Of a stretch of 64,000 bases of DNA, positions 49,499 through 61,897 are shown piece after piece. The DNA is from Acanthochromis polyacanthus (taxonomy: Eukaryota > Chordata > Actinopteri > Pomacentridae). Below the pieces are notes generated by a model. The model was not told the DNA's origin. It worked only from the letters and a program-made list of their open reading frames with translations, and did no database searches. The translations under genes were made by a program, and so were the position numbers. Every line of letters begins with the position of its first letter. Position 1 is the stretch's first letter. The stretch covers positions 13,074,995-13,138,994 of the forward strand of contig NC_067132.1 of the NCBI RefSeq assembly GCF_021347895.1, given 5' to 3'.

Positions 49499-51207
49499 CT
49501 TTATACCATTCTTATTTTAGTTCACTGATTTAAGTAATTCCAGTAATGTATCATACTTATATGTTATTGCAATTCATTTTTTAGGCATCACATTTATTAA
49601 CTTATGTAATGTTTGTTTGCTTGTTTAGTAATATCTGGCACCAGAATTTTCTTCAGATTGAAAAAGCTTTTTCTTACCGTGTAACAGAAAATGAAACTAC
49701 ACTTACCATTTCCATGATCTGTCTGACTTCATTTATTGTCCAAAGGTTCATTTTAAATTCCATTTCCACCTCTTTACTCTCTAAAATAAACAACAAAAAA
49801 CATACAATCACATTAAAGGAAGTACTGATTATAAGAATTCACATTAAAACCTCTTCCTCATATTGTTTAGACCTACTTTTTACCGTCATAACAGCACTGA
49901 CCCAGTAACACTACAGCTCCACAGACCTGTGAAAGTGTCCTGCAGTATCAGACATCAAGCAGCAGAACCTTTAAATCCTGATTGGGGCTTCCATGGATAT
50001 GATTAGTTTTGAAGGCTCTTGATCAGACTGAGGAAATCGGAGGCCAAGTTAACACCTTCAACTCTTTGTCATGTTCCCCACATCTTTCCTGAACATTGCA
50101 GTGTGACGGGAAGCATCATTCTGCTGAAAGAAGAATAAATCTGACATTTAGGGGTTTACGCAGTACCTGGACTTACTGTTCTCTTACTGCCTACCCGCTG
50201 ACAGGCGCCATGGTAACGAGATAATTAGTTATTTACTACACCTGCCAGTGGTTTAAAGTAGTGGCTGACTGGTGTGTAACTTGAGTTATTCACACATGCT
50301 GTTATATTAGCCATTTTATCCTGTACAGTAAGAAAAAAAAAATCTGACACAGAACCTTTCTCCGTAATTCATTCAATAAGTTGTCAGTTTAATGTTGAAC
50401 TTATGGATGACTCAGTATAATCACTACAATCTCACTTTGATTTACAGGAGCTGCTGTATCTTATAACAGCCTCTTAGAGCCATCTTTGCCCAGAAAAATC
50501 TAATGTGCAAAGCTTCATTTGATTGTGCCAAAAGCATAAACAGTAAAGTAAAAATATGGAATCTAAAAATATAGAAATCTTTCAGGAGGAACGTGCTCTG
50601 CTGTACTCTAGTTCACATAATCGTGTTATATTGATTTCTGTCACTTTCTGGTGTTTTAAAGGAAAATCTGACAGGTTGAACTTGTTCTGTTTGCATTGAT
50701 TTATCACAATGACTGAAAATAGCTCATCTGCTGCAGGAGAAAACAAGTGAAGAACAGAAAAGACAAGAAAACTCCTGCAGGTTTATGAAGCTTTCTGGAC
50801 AGCCATCTATTGCTAAAGTGATGGAAAGGCAAAAGTGAGGAGAAAAACGGGATGTGCCATCAATTAAAACCTTTCCAGTTCCTCACCAGCGACACATGAA
50901 GCCTGGGTTTACATGGCAGCTACTTCTCTTCTTTGCCGATATTGGACCAGATGGTGGCAGCAGCTGGAAGAGTTTTTCACCTCTATCATCCTGCAACCAA
51001 ACAAACACCCCAAACACACTAGAGAGCAACGCAAGGTTTCATCAGATGGACAGATTTAAACCCTGAGACTGAAGAAGTGAAGGCAGGCGAATGACGGTTG
51101 TGTCAAAGGGTTGTGGCATCAAACAGGACTTACTAAAAATAGATTAACTTACTTTCAAAACGAAAACCAACATTATGCTCTTTATACAAACTGATGAAAT
51201 TTCCAGT
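49499..51207. other. Intergenic, no gene seen
   Basis: No recognisable exon. The plus frame at 50,854-51,066 has no domain and no splice support. Confidence 0.45.
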
Positions 51208-51308
51208 ACCAGTCGAAGTTCTCATTCGATGCTTTTTTTATTTATTTGTATTAGTTTCTAAGAAGCATCAAATGAGAAAGTGTGTCCACATTTTTGACTG
51301 GTAGTGTA
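51208..51308. mobile_element. Mini Tc1-like element (solo inverted ends)
   Basis: The ends accagtcgaagttctcattc and the complement of cacatttttgactggt are the same terminal repeat family as at 43,058. They are joined through a short AT-rich middle (tttttttatttatttgtatt), giving a copy of about 100 bp with both ends and no body. Confidence 0.6.
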
Positions 51309-51602
51309 TAAAACAGCATGCAATTCCAGGCAAAAACAGTCTCTATTTTGTCTGTTTTGATCAGAAATTCAATTGTCTAAAGAAAAAAAAAGTCTTTCTG
51401 TTAAACCTCAGGAGGGCAGCATCGTCTTGGAGTCTTCAAAAGGCCTACAGTTCATGTGGTGGTCCATCAGTCTGATCAACACGTCGATACTTTGCTGTTT
51501 TAGTGACCACACAATCTTCACAGTGACGACATGAGCACAACTTCAACCGAAACATGTAAATAAGTGATGAAATGAAGCCACAACATGAGGAAGGTTATGA
51601 AG

Positions 51603-51608
51603 TTTATT
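51603..51608 (-). terminator. Polyadenylation signal of pomp
   Basis: AATAAA on the minus strand about 210 bases after the pomp stop codon, a plausible 3'-untranslated length. Confidence 0.6.
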
Positions 51609-51817
51609 AGAAATAACCGGATTGGAATCATACAAAAACAGCCATGAATGTGGCTGTTTTAACGCCCCACATGTAATTTACAGCCTCACCACACACACCC
51701 ATCGAGCCCATTCCCTGCCCAGAACTCGTCACTTCAACTGTGCAGCAGCTGAGTTTCTGTTGATAAATGTATGCAGACATAATAAGCTAATCTATGTGTG
51801 GATCTTGTGTTCTTCTT

Positions 51818-54100
51818 TCACAACAACCCCAGTTTGTACTCCACCATCATGTGTGGCTCGCCCATCGTTTCACTCTGGGCTGGATCTGTAAAGCAACAGG
51901 ACACAAATGCAGAGTTAGGCTTCACGGTACTACAAGTGACAGTGAATGTGTAAAAAGTAAAAAAAGAAAAAGGATGAGGTTCCCACCGCTGAGGATGTCC
52001 TCGAAACCGATGGCCTCATCGCTGCCCCGCAGTGTGTCGAGAGCCAAGTGTGAGCTCTGTAAGAACGGCAGACGCTGGATCTGAAGGAAAAACCGGCAGA
52101 CATCAAGTTAAGGATGAAAGGTAAATCTTAAAATGACTGAAAAGAGTAAGGAGTGAAAGGAGAAGAATGTCAAGGATGTGGACTACAGTCACCTGTCTGG
52201 CTGCTCGGTACTCCATCTGCAGTTTGAGTGGAGCATGAAGACCCTGGATGTTTCTGAGTGTGGAGAAGTTCATCTTGTCCTGGTTTAGCTGGAACTGCAC
52301 GCCACAGAAATCCACAAAACAGTCAAAAACCACAACCTTCACCATCATTTATTTACTCATTTCTGTCCACTCAGTGGCAGGGAAATGAAAATAAAATTAG
52401 GTTTTGCATTTATAATCGAGGATATGTGGCACAATAGAAATTTTTCTCACCATATTCCACTGAAAAATTTGATGAAGACAAACATTTAAGGCCCAAGTAG
52501 AGCTCTAACTTTCAGAAACTTCTTTACGTTAGTCTGATCGATCCACACAAGCGTCTCCAGAGAGAGCTGTGTCCTCATACATGATGCATCACAGCAGACT
52601 TCATTAGATATTTATAATATAATAATATGAATTATCCACAGAGCTTCATCACTGCTATCAATGTGTTTTTATTTTACTGATGATAATAGAAGTTAGTAGC
52701 TAGGCTACTAGTTACTGAGCAGTTTAACAAGCGTGTTATTCATTTAGATTTCATTTTTCATTTATTAGTGCATTATTACAGATTACACACTACTTGGTGG
52801 ACTGTGCAATGTTAATTGTTGTCTGTGAAATGTGGCATGAATATCGTGACTCTCTGTGACGGATATGACTGAATGAAGCCATGGGGAACATGAACATAAA
52901 AGTGACATATGTCTGAATGACAGGATTTCATCAATTTAACAGACTGATAAAGCCAAGTTCATTCATTTAATTCTGAGACTTCAAGGTGACTTACATTTTT
53001 TTCAGACAGCTCTAGCGGGTGGCTGGGAAGAAGCTCATTCTTTACACTGGTAAAGCTGTTTAGCAAAAGAAAAAAACAAAAGCAGGTTATAAACAGTATC
53101 ATATACATTTAACATAATCAGGAATACAACTACAAGTAACGATTATTACCATTGTTGATTAATCTCTACATTTTCCCCAATTAATTGGTTCGTTGTCTGA
53201 TCTGTAACATACCAAAAACCACTCAAGGATGTCGATTAGTGATTTTTTTTTTAATATAGCATCCTCAAATGTCAAATTATTTTGTCCACAACCAAAAAAT
53301 ATCACTTTAATGCAAATAAGGAGGAAAGAAAGCAGCAAATATTCAAATTTAAGGAGCTGGAATCTGAGAAATTTGCCTTTTTTTTCCTTACTCAAATTAT
53401 TCAAAATGTTAACTTGACTTTCAAAACAGTGGACAGTCAATGTATTAGTTGACAAATGGTCCGTTAATCATTGCAGCTCTTGTCACGAATACATAAACCA
53501 GTATAATTAACCGGTAAGATAGCTACTTATCACATGTACAGTTTATTAGGAAACAACAGAGCAGCACAGTAACGTGTGTGTACATAGGGATACCTTACAT
53601 GTGGTTGTTTATTCGGTGTGACATATGTGCAGTGCTTACAAAATTATGACCAGATTCTTTTGAATTTCAGTCTCTGACAGTTTCTTACCCGCTTCGCAGT
53701 GAGTCCTGCACTCCATAAGCTCCCTGTGGACACATCCCGGCCACAGGGACACTGTCTTTCAGCTGAGAGCGGATTCCTCTGGTATTCTATAACAACCAAA
53801 CATTTACTATTAACATTTGCCAACATTTTTGAATATACACAAGGTACAAGCACTCAAACTAAATGTATCCCGTTAACTCTCTGCCGGGAGCTTCGTAGCT
53901 AGCAGTAGCGCTAACTAGCATTAGCTCCAGTGACTAATCAAATTCACAACTACGCAGTTTCACAAAGAATAAGATCGCAGACGACACTGCAGAAGGGCTA
54001 AGTAATTATACGAATGACTACAGAAAACAAGACAATAGTCGTTATTTGTATTAAAATGATACGAATAATATTATATGAGATAGAACTGCTAACGTACCAT
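51818..54100 (-). CDS. pomp: Proteasome maturation protein (POMP/UMP1), complete, six coding exons
   Basis: POMP is the chaperone that assembles 20S proteasome half-mers at the ER/cytosol and is itself the first substrate degraded. Coding exons (minus): 54,098-54,100 (ATG only), 53,689-53,786, 52,995-53,055, 52,193-52,294, 51,987-52,080 and 51,818-51,885. All introns are GT-AG and phases fit, giving 141 residues, the length of the human protein. The start reads MNTRGIRSQLKDSVPVAG (human MNARGLGSELKDSIPV). Exon 3 holds SVKNELLPSHPLELSEKN. Exon 4 is the strongly conserved core (FQLNQDKMNFSTLRNIQGLH, then APLKLQMEYRAARQ). Exon 5 gives DEAIGFEDIL and the end is GEPHMMVEYKLGLL-stop. Residues 17-30 are the least conserved. 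No breaks were found. The 5' end faces a tRNA gene across about 285 bp. Confidence 0.97.
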
Positions 54101-54138
54101 TGTGATTCCGTTTCTTCTACTTTCTGTTCTGTACAATT

Positions 54139-54182
54139 GAATTTCCGGTTGCGTCGCGGGTTCATGACGACACTTCCGCATA
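54139..54182 (-). promoter_or_regulatory. ETS-type sites in the pomp promoter/5' leader
   Basis: Minus-strand motifs gcggaagtg (54,171-54,179) and ccggaaat (54,141-54,148) lie within 80 bases upstream of the pomp start, in a CpG-containing stretch with no TATA box. This fits a housekeeping promoter driven by ETS-family factors. Confidence 0.45.
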
Positions 54183-54383
54183 TGCAGCGATGCAGTTTCT
54201 ACTAAACATAAGAGAGAGCGGATGGCCAATACTGACACGTACCCTGTGGTTAATTGTTTTGGTGGCAATATTTTTTGACGTACATTGAAAGTCTGTAACA
54301 ATTTGGAACCACAGCAACAATCTCAATGCAACACACGATGACCTGTTTCTTTAAAAACAGTGCGTGTACAATCTTTTGCAACA

Positions 54384-54455
54384 GGGGGTATAGCTCAGTG
54401 GTAGAGCATTTGACTGCAGATCAAGAGGTCCCCGGTTCAAATCCGGGTGCCCCCT
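54384..54455 (+). tRNA. tRNA-Cys (GCA)
   Basis: A 72-base cloverleaf: acceptor gggggta pairs with tgccccc, leaving discriminator U. The D-arm is gctcagtggtagagc (A box). The anticodon arm is tttga-ctgcaga-tcaag with anticodon GCA. The T-arm ccccggttcaaatccgggt contains the B box ggttcaaatcc. All stems pair, with only a T-G in the acceptor and one in the anticodon stem, so this is a gene rather than a SINE. It lies between the pomp promoter and the cda 3' end. Confidence 0.97.
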
Positions 54456-54456
54456 C

Positions 54457-54460
54457 TTTT
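54457..54460 (+). terminator. Pol III terminator of tRNA-Cys
   Basis: A TTTT run two bases after the discriminator base. Confidence 0.8.
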
Positions 54461-54543
54461 CTCAACGTCAACAACCACAATATTTGATGTATTTGACAGT
54501 AATAACACCTCTGTCAGAAAAATACAACCTTGCAGGGGGGATC

Positions 54544-54611
54544 TTTATTCAAAATACATGGCAACATTATGAAAACACACTCAAATTGTATCCCATCTGC
54601 CACCGTTTATT
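54544..54611 (-). terminator. Polyadenylation signals for cda
   Basis: Two AATAAA hexamers on the minus strand (54,544-54,549 and 54,606-54,611) lie 250-320 bases beyond the cda stop codon. The transcript would then end about 60 to 150 bases short of the tRNA gene on the opposite strand. Confidence 0.5.
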
Positions 54612-54860
54612 ATTGTTTTTTTGAATGTCCACACACACTTCTGTTTGCTTACCACTTGATACATAAGAATTTTATGTACTAAATGTTGATGTCAACACAT
54701 CCAATATCACAAAATGGTCATTATGCAAACAAGTCTTCAATGACTAAACAATCTGCTGCCTCTTGCTTTATAACAATTTGATGAGAGAAAACAAACTGGA
54801 CTAGTGTCGATGCTTTAAGTGGACTATTAAAAGCACTCGTCCGTGCCATGTATTTGCCCT

Positions 54861-55614
<754 letters not shown>

Positions 55615-57143
55615 TTAATGAACACAATTCATTAACAGAACAGAAGACTACACATTTAGAGGGAACAAATTAGATTGTTCAAGGTATAGCAAACTCAAAT
55701 TTCAATCAACTGACTTGTAAGGCTGGAAAAGAAGTCACTTGCAGCTTGATTTGTCGAGTCTTGGGCTGAGATCCCTCTTCCTGTTCTTCAATAAAGTCCA
55801 CCAAAAAATGATCCTCAAGGACCCCACAAACTTGCTCTTTTATATCTCTCCGGCTCTCCTCCTTTCATCAGCTCATGTAAAAACCTGAATTACCATACAT
55901 TTGTATAACAGCTATGGAAAAAGATTCAAATTTCACTAGAAACCTATTCTGTGGGAAGAGACAGCTGTCTGAGGTTACAATCAGTTTGATGCTTGACGTT
56001 CATGTCACTCAAAAACTGACTGTAAAATATTGTACCAGAGTGAAACATGTTAAAGAGTAGAACAGCTTTAAAAAACTTAATCATACGTCAGAGATTAGAT
56101 CCAATGCTGTTGGTTTCAAGAGATTCATCTCACACAAACACTCATTCTACTGACGAATAACACAGAATGAGACTTCCTTATCTACCTGAATAGCAAACAT
56201 CACAAGACAGTCAAAGTGACTTTATTTTAGGATTTTGAAGTGTCACTGAAACGAGATTGCATGGACAAAAAGCTTACAGTTCTTTGGAATTAAAATTTAC
56301 GATTACACTGGTTTGTGTGCCTTCTTCCACTTTGACTTTATTCTGTTCTAGTTTTTTCATCAGGTAACATAAGTGGATCTACCTGGAGTGGATATGAAGA
56401 AACATCTGTAAGAAGAAGAAAAAAAGGATTCAGCAGATAGTAGTGTGAGATACTGTACACTATGCTGTCCTAAGAGAACAAGAGACTTCAGTAAAAGAGG
56501 AATATTTTTACCTAGGCTCAGCTCAGAGCAGCGACTGCAGCCCAGCTGATACCAGTCATCAAAATAACTGCAGAGGAAAAAAGAGCAAACCACCAGGATG
56601 CATCATAAAATAATGCAAGTAAAAACAGTGCCTCCTAGAGCAGGTCAGCAGAAAACCCAAGCTTTGCCCCGGTTTAAAAAGAGTCTGTTTGGCAGAAAAT
56701 GAATAAAAACACTTTCTGCACTAGCTGACACTGAGTAGAGGATCTTAGTTGTCAAAGCTCAGAGTGTCGGTCCAGGCCAGGAGCTCCTCCACCTCCCTGT
56801 CCAGGATTTCATCATCATCTATTTCGTCCATGTCGTTCATCACTTCCTGAACTGAATTCTGTTCCTCCAGTCGACCCTGCTGATACCTGTATAAAAGAAA
56901 GACAGGCCAATGATTGGGAAAAAGTGTCTCCTCACAGGACTGCACATCAATCAGCAAACAAACCGTTATGTGTCAGTTAGTAACAGGAGCGGTTCACACA
57001 GAGCCGAGGTAGTCTCCACTCAGTTTGCTCATCTACAACAAGCGGCTGAAGATGGTGTTTTGTGACATGAAGGTGGTATTGATCTTTTCTAACACTAGCA
57101 TAAACATCCCTCCATTAGCTATACAACACTTAATCCTCATTAG

Positions 57144-57409
57144 GGTGGCGGGAGGGCTGGAGTCCATCCCAGCTGACTTAAAGTGAAGGCAGGGTCCCCA
57201 GAGACAAACAGTCCCACTCATATTCACACCTACAGACAAGTTAGAGTCACCAATCAACCTCAGCATGTTTTTGGACTGTGGGAGGAAGCCGGAGTCCCCA
57301 GAGAAAACCCACACATGCACAGGGAGAACATTCAAACTCCATGGAGAAGGGCCCAGACCAGGACGTGAACCAAAGCGACAGTGCTAACCACTGACCCACT
57401 GTGCAGCCC
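57144..57409 (-). repeat. SINE copy, inverted
   Basis: The complement gives the same family as 43,149-43,442: head gctgcacagtgggtcagtgg, then gttagcactgtcgctttggt and ttctccctgtgcatgtgtgg, and the tail with cagctgggatggactccagc. It lies in the large intron between exons E and F of the C11orf65 homologue. Confidence 0.8.
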
Positions 57410-57734
57410 TAGCATAAACATGAAGACGTGAAAAGTGAAACTATTTCTCCATGAAATCATGTAAATAGTCAATAAAACACAAGTGACTATTTTCATGTAT
57501 ATTCATGTGACATTTTGCACACTGAGGCTGCAGTATATGTTGCCTGGAAAATCCAGACTGACTTTATTTATGTATTAATATAAATACAAACAAAGGCAGT
57601 CTGGCATTGTGATGATACAAGACAATTTCAAAAAGGAGGGGCTAACGAATGCCGCTTGAACGAGAAAGAACCAATCAGTGTAACACGGATGTGACGCACA
57701 AACAAATCGACCTTGAAGTCCATGTAGTGCAAAG

Positions 57735-58171
57735 GTGAATGATTACTGCCGTTTTTGTCACAAAAATCTGCGAATACATGGGGTACTCTCAAGTACAACT
57801 CTTATTTTTGAAAAGGCTACGCAACAAAAGACTCCTTCCGAACAATTAGCAGCGTTAGGAATAACTTTGTTAATGTCTGTGTTTGGTTACGGGAGGTGCG
57901 CAGGTGTTTTATGGGTAATCCAGGCGCTGAAGATGACGCAGCATTAACTCCCGCCTCCCGTGCTATGATTGGTCGTACCAAACTTTCCCGGGAGGGAAAC
58001 GTGATTCAATTCGCCCAATGCCAAACTGACTCTCCTGTATCTCCTAACATGGAGATAGGAGATTACATGGAGATTCAGTTTGGATTTTCCAAGCTACAGT
58101 ATATGAACAAAGTCCAGCGAGAAAAAGACTCTGTTCCTCGTGTTGCTGCTGAACGTTTCATTTCAATCTGA
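57735..58171 (+). pseudogene. ZAD-like zinc-finger reading frame with frameshift
   Basis: The frame from 57,735 (MNDYCRFCHKNLRIHGVLSS, then IFEKATQQKTPSEQLAALGI) has a C-x2-C pair and a loop typical of ZAD-like treble-clef modules. A second frame from 57,896 continues (MRRCFMGNPGAEDDAALTPA, then IGRTKLSREGNVIQFAQC), with a Cys-pair region at the join (GYGRCAGV / RRCF). One frame change near 57,890-57,940 is therefore likely. It lies in an intron of the damaged C11orf65 homologue on the opposite strand. It could be a fish transposon-associated zinc-finger gene, or the first exon of an unrecognised gene. Confidence 0.4.
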
Positions 58172-59122
58172 CATCAGTTAACACAAAACTAAGTATTCTT
58201 TGAAAGCATTATGTCTTTGTCTATCCATCTGGCCACTTTGGGCTGTAAATCTAAGCTTTTCCACTAATTATGACAAAATTTCACACAAATCTGTAATAAA
58301 ACAAAAATATCACACTTTATATCCTAAAGGTTAATTCAATGCAACATCTTAATGTTCTTGAAAACATATTATCTGGCCGTTATTCAACACCACAGCTCGG
58401 GAACAGAAGAACAGACAGAAGGAACCTGCAATTTGACTGGTTGATGGAGGCATACAAACACAAAGCAGTTATTCTAGCTCCTCCTGTCAGAGAAAAACTG
58501 ACATCTTAGCAATAAAATGGGCTATTGTTCAAAGTAAAAAAAAAAAAAAAGGAGGCTGGGACTGTGAATTAAGTTCTGTGTCCCAGCACCTCTTTTTGTA
58601 ATTTGGAAACATGCTGTCCTCAGGCTGAGGCTTTTTGACTGTGCTTTGCTGGAAGATGTGTGGAGAACCTTGTTTATACTCCTGTTCAGTTCAGTTCAGT
58701 CTATACACAGGGCTTTGCTGCTCTAGCCCTGCTTTGTCCAGCACAACCAGTAGTTTGTAGTGTTAGCTTTTATTAGCAGCTTTTAGACAGATGCTGCTGC
58801 TGGAACCAATACTACTGACTTCCACTGTTACACTATGTATTTAGGGCATTTACCTAAATTTGAAAAAAGAAAATCCATCTGCTGCACATGTCAGTGAGTT
58901 AAAGTTATTTTGTTAACAATAAAACTGTGAGAGATTCCATTTCTGACTGTGTGAGGATGAGAAATGATAAAGTGATAGCTCGCATTTACGTTTATCTTGT
59001 AATTACCATTTGAAGCCATGCATGAGGTTGTTTAGCAACCATTACAGAGGCTCCCTTTAAACACAGTAATCTGATGAAATGCTGACTGTGATCTCAGACC
59101 ACCCAGACCTACTAACACTCAC
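58172..59122. other. Intronic, no feature seen
   Basis: Remainder of the large intron between exons E and F of the C11orf65 homologue. It has an A-run near 58,538-58,552 and no recognisable exon, including no sign of the missing cda exon 1. Confidence 0.45.
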
Positions 59123-60582
59123 AGTTTCTTCAGCCATTCAATTTTCCTTCTTTTCTTCCACTTATCCTTCTTCCGCTGTAACTTAGAATAATGAAAGTCC
59201 ATTGTTTTGTGGGCTCCAATCTTTGTGTTCTTATCTACGCCAACCGTCTGTCAGAGAGAAGAAGAAGCACAAGAACACAGATTTTAATCATATCTTCTTT
59301 TAGTAGCTAACAGATGAATTGACTTTGTGGCTGTTTATTTGGTATCTTTGCTCTTTACCTTGCTAGAGAACAGCCTCCAGGTGTTGTTCTCTACACGTTG
59401 GTACCACCCTGATCGGTCCTCCTGTGTAACAGACCCACTGCTGCTGGTCTGCAGGGCCACGAGCTTCTTATTTCTCAGCTTACTGTAGTCCCTTGGACAT
59501 AAATCCGTGGTGGGCCGATAGGTGAAGATCTTGTAATAGATGCGAGGTGGAAAGGTGATCTGAACAAAAAGGCATGAGCTTTATGTTAGCAGGTGTGTCT
59601 GTTTTGTTATATATTTTCATAATATAAGTTGTTGCCACTATTTCCTTCATTTGCTCTTACCCCGCCAAGTCGAAATCTGATAAACACCCCAGCGGCAGCA
59701 TCCAACAACTCTGCCTGCCACAGCAAAGTCAGATTTCATGTCTGTTTCATGAGTTGTTTCTCATTTCTGGAGGTCAGCATTCTGTTACCTCTCAAGGATT
59801 GACAGCTCTGAGGGCTGTCTGTGGATCCTGCTGGTTGCATTCGCTGATCAGCCCTTTTAAATTTGTGAAGACCTGTCTGCACTGCAATTTAGGTAGGAAA
59901 CAGAGTTTTACTTTACGTCTGTGTACTTTAATTTATGCATAAATAAGGTTCTGTTTTCCCACAGCAGCAGCACACCACATATCTTCTCCAGGCCCTCTGA
60001 ATTATTCCAGCTGCCACCAGCTGCATCGTCTCTTGCTGGGGCTCCGGGGGCTCCTCCTCCTGCAAGCTACTGAGAAATGAGAAGAGGGACAAGAAAAGAA
60101 GAATGCAGACAGTCAGATGTGGTCGATTTTTTCTGTTTTTCATTTTGCAGAATGTTTACAGTCATGTAGTGAAGCTGCAAACTCCTGTTGCTAAAATTTG
60201 AATAATGTGTCTCATAAGGAGTGTAAGAAAATAGATTTTATTTAGATGATCTATTTGGTTGTTCTATGTTTCTGCATTTTTACCACTAGGATAACAAATT
60301 CATCTAAGTTTTTATTTTCAAATAGCTCAACATGTTTGCATGTAGGTCGCATAAAGTTCAAAGAAAAGGGGTCAGAGGGAAACTTGATGTCCACCTCAGG
60401 AGATATCCTCAAATCTCTCAAGGTTTGAATGTTTTTGAAAGGTTCAGGATTCAGGAATCTCTCAGGATTTCTTATATGGCAAGAAAAACTCATCAAAGAG
60501 TACAAAACTATGCATCCTGACCATTGAAAAGGAATTCCTGAGTTTTTGCCCCTATAAAAGCTGTTACATTTGTGCTTCTCCT

Positions 60583-60963
60583 TTAACCCTAGTGTTTTCC
60601 TTACCAAAAAATGCCGTTGCCTTGTCTGAAAAAAGTCCAAAAATTCAGAAAAAATTTCCCCAAATTTATAAAAATTTGCAAAATCTTCAGGAAGAAAATT
60701 CCTGAAAAGTTCCCCTCAAAAGCTTCATTTTTTAAAAGAAAAAATCCCCAAATTTGACAGCGAAATTCACTGGATTCTGGTTGATTTTTTTCTGAATGTT
60801 CTTAAACATTTTTTTAATTTGCTTTTTTCCACCAAAAATGTTCAAAAATTTCCTAAAAAATTTGAAAATGTGGAAATTTTCACTGTGAATTTTTTTTTTT
60901 TTTACCACATTTTTAAAAATTTAAAACAGGTCAATTTGACCCGAAGGCCGACAGGAGGATTAA
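60583..60963 (-). mobile_element. piggyBac-type MITE, third copy, inverted
   Basis: TTAA flanks both ends (60,583-60,586 and 60,960-60,963). The terminal motif is taaccctagtg on the left and gacaggaggatta on the right. The subterminal aggtcaatttgacccg and the T-rich interior match the nested elements at 19,839-20,344 and 2,897-3,182 in inverted orientation. No coding capacity. Confidence 0.75.
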
Positions 60964-61203
60964 GAATCTGAACGAACCCTGTTATTCACCACATTGTTCA
61001 CAATATTAAATTATTATTAACAATGACTCAAGAGAGTGTTTCAGTGTGTTTCAAGTTCAATAGATACAGCACTTTTCCACAAGGGGAATCATGTTTTTAT
61101 GAGAGCCAGTAGTATGCAGTAGCTACATTTATTCATATTCTGTAGCTTAAGTACAATCCAGAGTTAAGCACCTTTTAGTGTTTTGCTGTTGTTGTTGTTT
61201 TAT

Positions 61204-61470
61204 CAGAGGTGTCAAACTCATTTTAGTTCAGGGGCCACATTCAGCCCAATTTGATCTCAAGTGGGTCGGACCAGTAAAATCAGAGCATAATAACCTATAC
61301 ATAATGTGAGATCCAAATCTTTCCTTTGTTTTAGTGTAAAAATGTCTGCATTTAAGGGATTATCTTTTTACAAACTATTATGAACAACCTGATGACAAAA
61401 GCAAGAAACAACATGTCTAAAAAAAATAGACAAACAGAAAAATCTAGGGAAATCTAATGAGACAAATAAA
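61204..61470 (+). mobile_element. hAT-like repeat, left part
   Basis: Begins cagaggtgtcaaactcattt and continues tagttcaggggccacattca, gcccaatttgatctcaagtg and ggtcggaccagtaaaat, a common fish repeat starting CAGGGGTGTCAAACTC. Its right end was not found, so the copy is truncated. Confidence 0.6.
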
Positions 61471-61802
61471 AGACAATGTACATTTTTGCCTAATCACCTG
61501 TAGATGGAGCTCTTCAACAAAAAAAATTCACCACTCCTGCATCACATTATCTATGAAGGTCCTCACACACAAACACATATTTTCACACGTATTTTCATCA
61601 ATTCACTGGCATTACATTAACTTAGGTTGATGTCCAGGATGTCCAAGGTTATGGTTATAACCTTAACCATGACTGTAACTACTACATATTTGCACCTTTA
61701 CCTGGACTTAATTTTAAACTGTCTATGTTTGATCAGCATAATGTGACTGTTTAAACAGCTTTATGTCCCCACAGCATGAGCAATACAAATACACTCATAC
61801 AT

Positions 61803-61897
<95 letters not shown>
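61803..61897. repeat. (AC)n microsatellite
   Basis: About 94 bp of CA/AC dinucleotides. The histidine/threonine- and valine/cysteine-rich frames across it are artefacts. Confidence 0.98.

Larger units (their letters stand above)
56383..60069 (-). pseudogene. mfi: C11orf65 (MFI) homologue, damaged
   Basis: Minus-strand exons follow human C11orf65 in order. A, 59,976-60,069: IQ-like AAGIIQRAWRRYV. B, 59,789-59,881: VFTNLKGLISECNQQ. C, 59,661-59,714: AELLDAAAGVFIRFRLGG. D, 59,359-59,559: ITFPPRIYYKIFTYRPTTDL and RSGWYQRVENNTW. E, 59,123-59,247: FHYSKLQRKKDKWKKRRKIE. F, 56,749-56,886: REVEELLAWTDTLSFD. G, 56,512-56,567: YFDDWYQLGCSRCS. A 23-base exon at 56,383-56,405 is possible. Two faults: exon B has an in-frame TGA (59,792-59,794) between NP and E, where human has NPKE; and exon F ends AA/CTAAGAT, where a GT donor is needed in the right phase, so translation meets TAA. 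The human product is reported to interact with mitochondrial fission factors. The start exon was not identified. Either a pseudogene, a segregating null allele, or sequencing errors. Confidence 0.85.

Noticed and set aside
57033..57368. Frames near 57.1-57.3 kb
   Set aside because: They lie across an inverted SINE.
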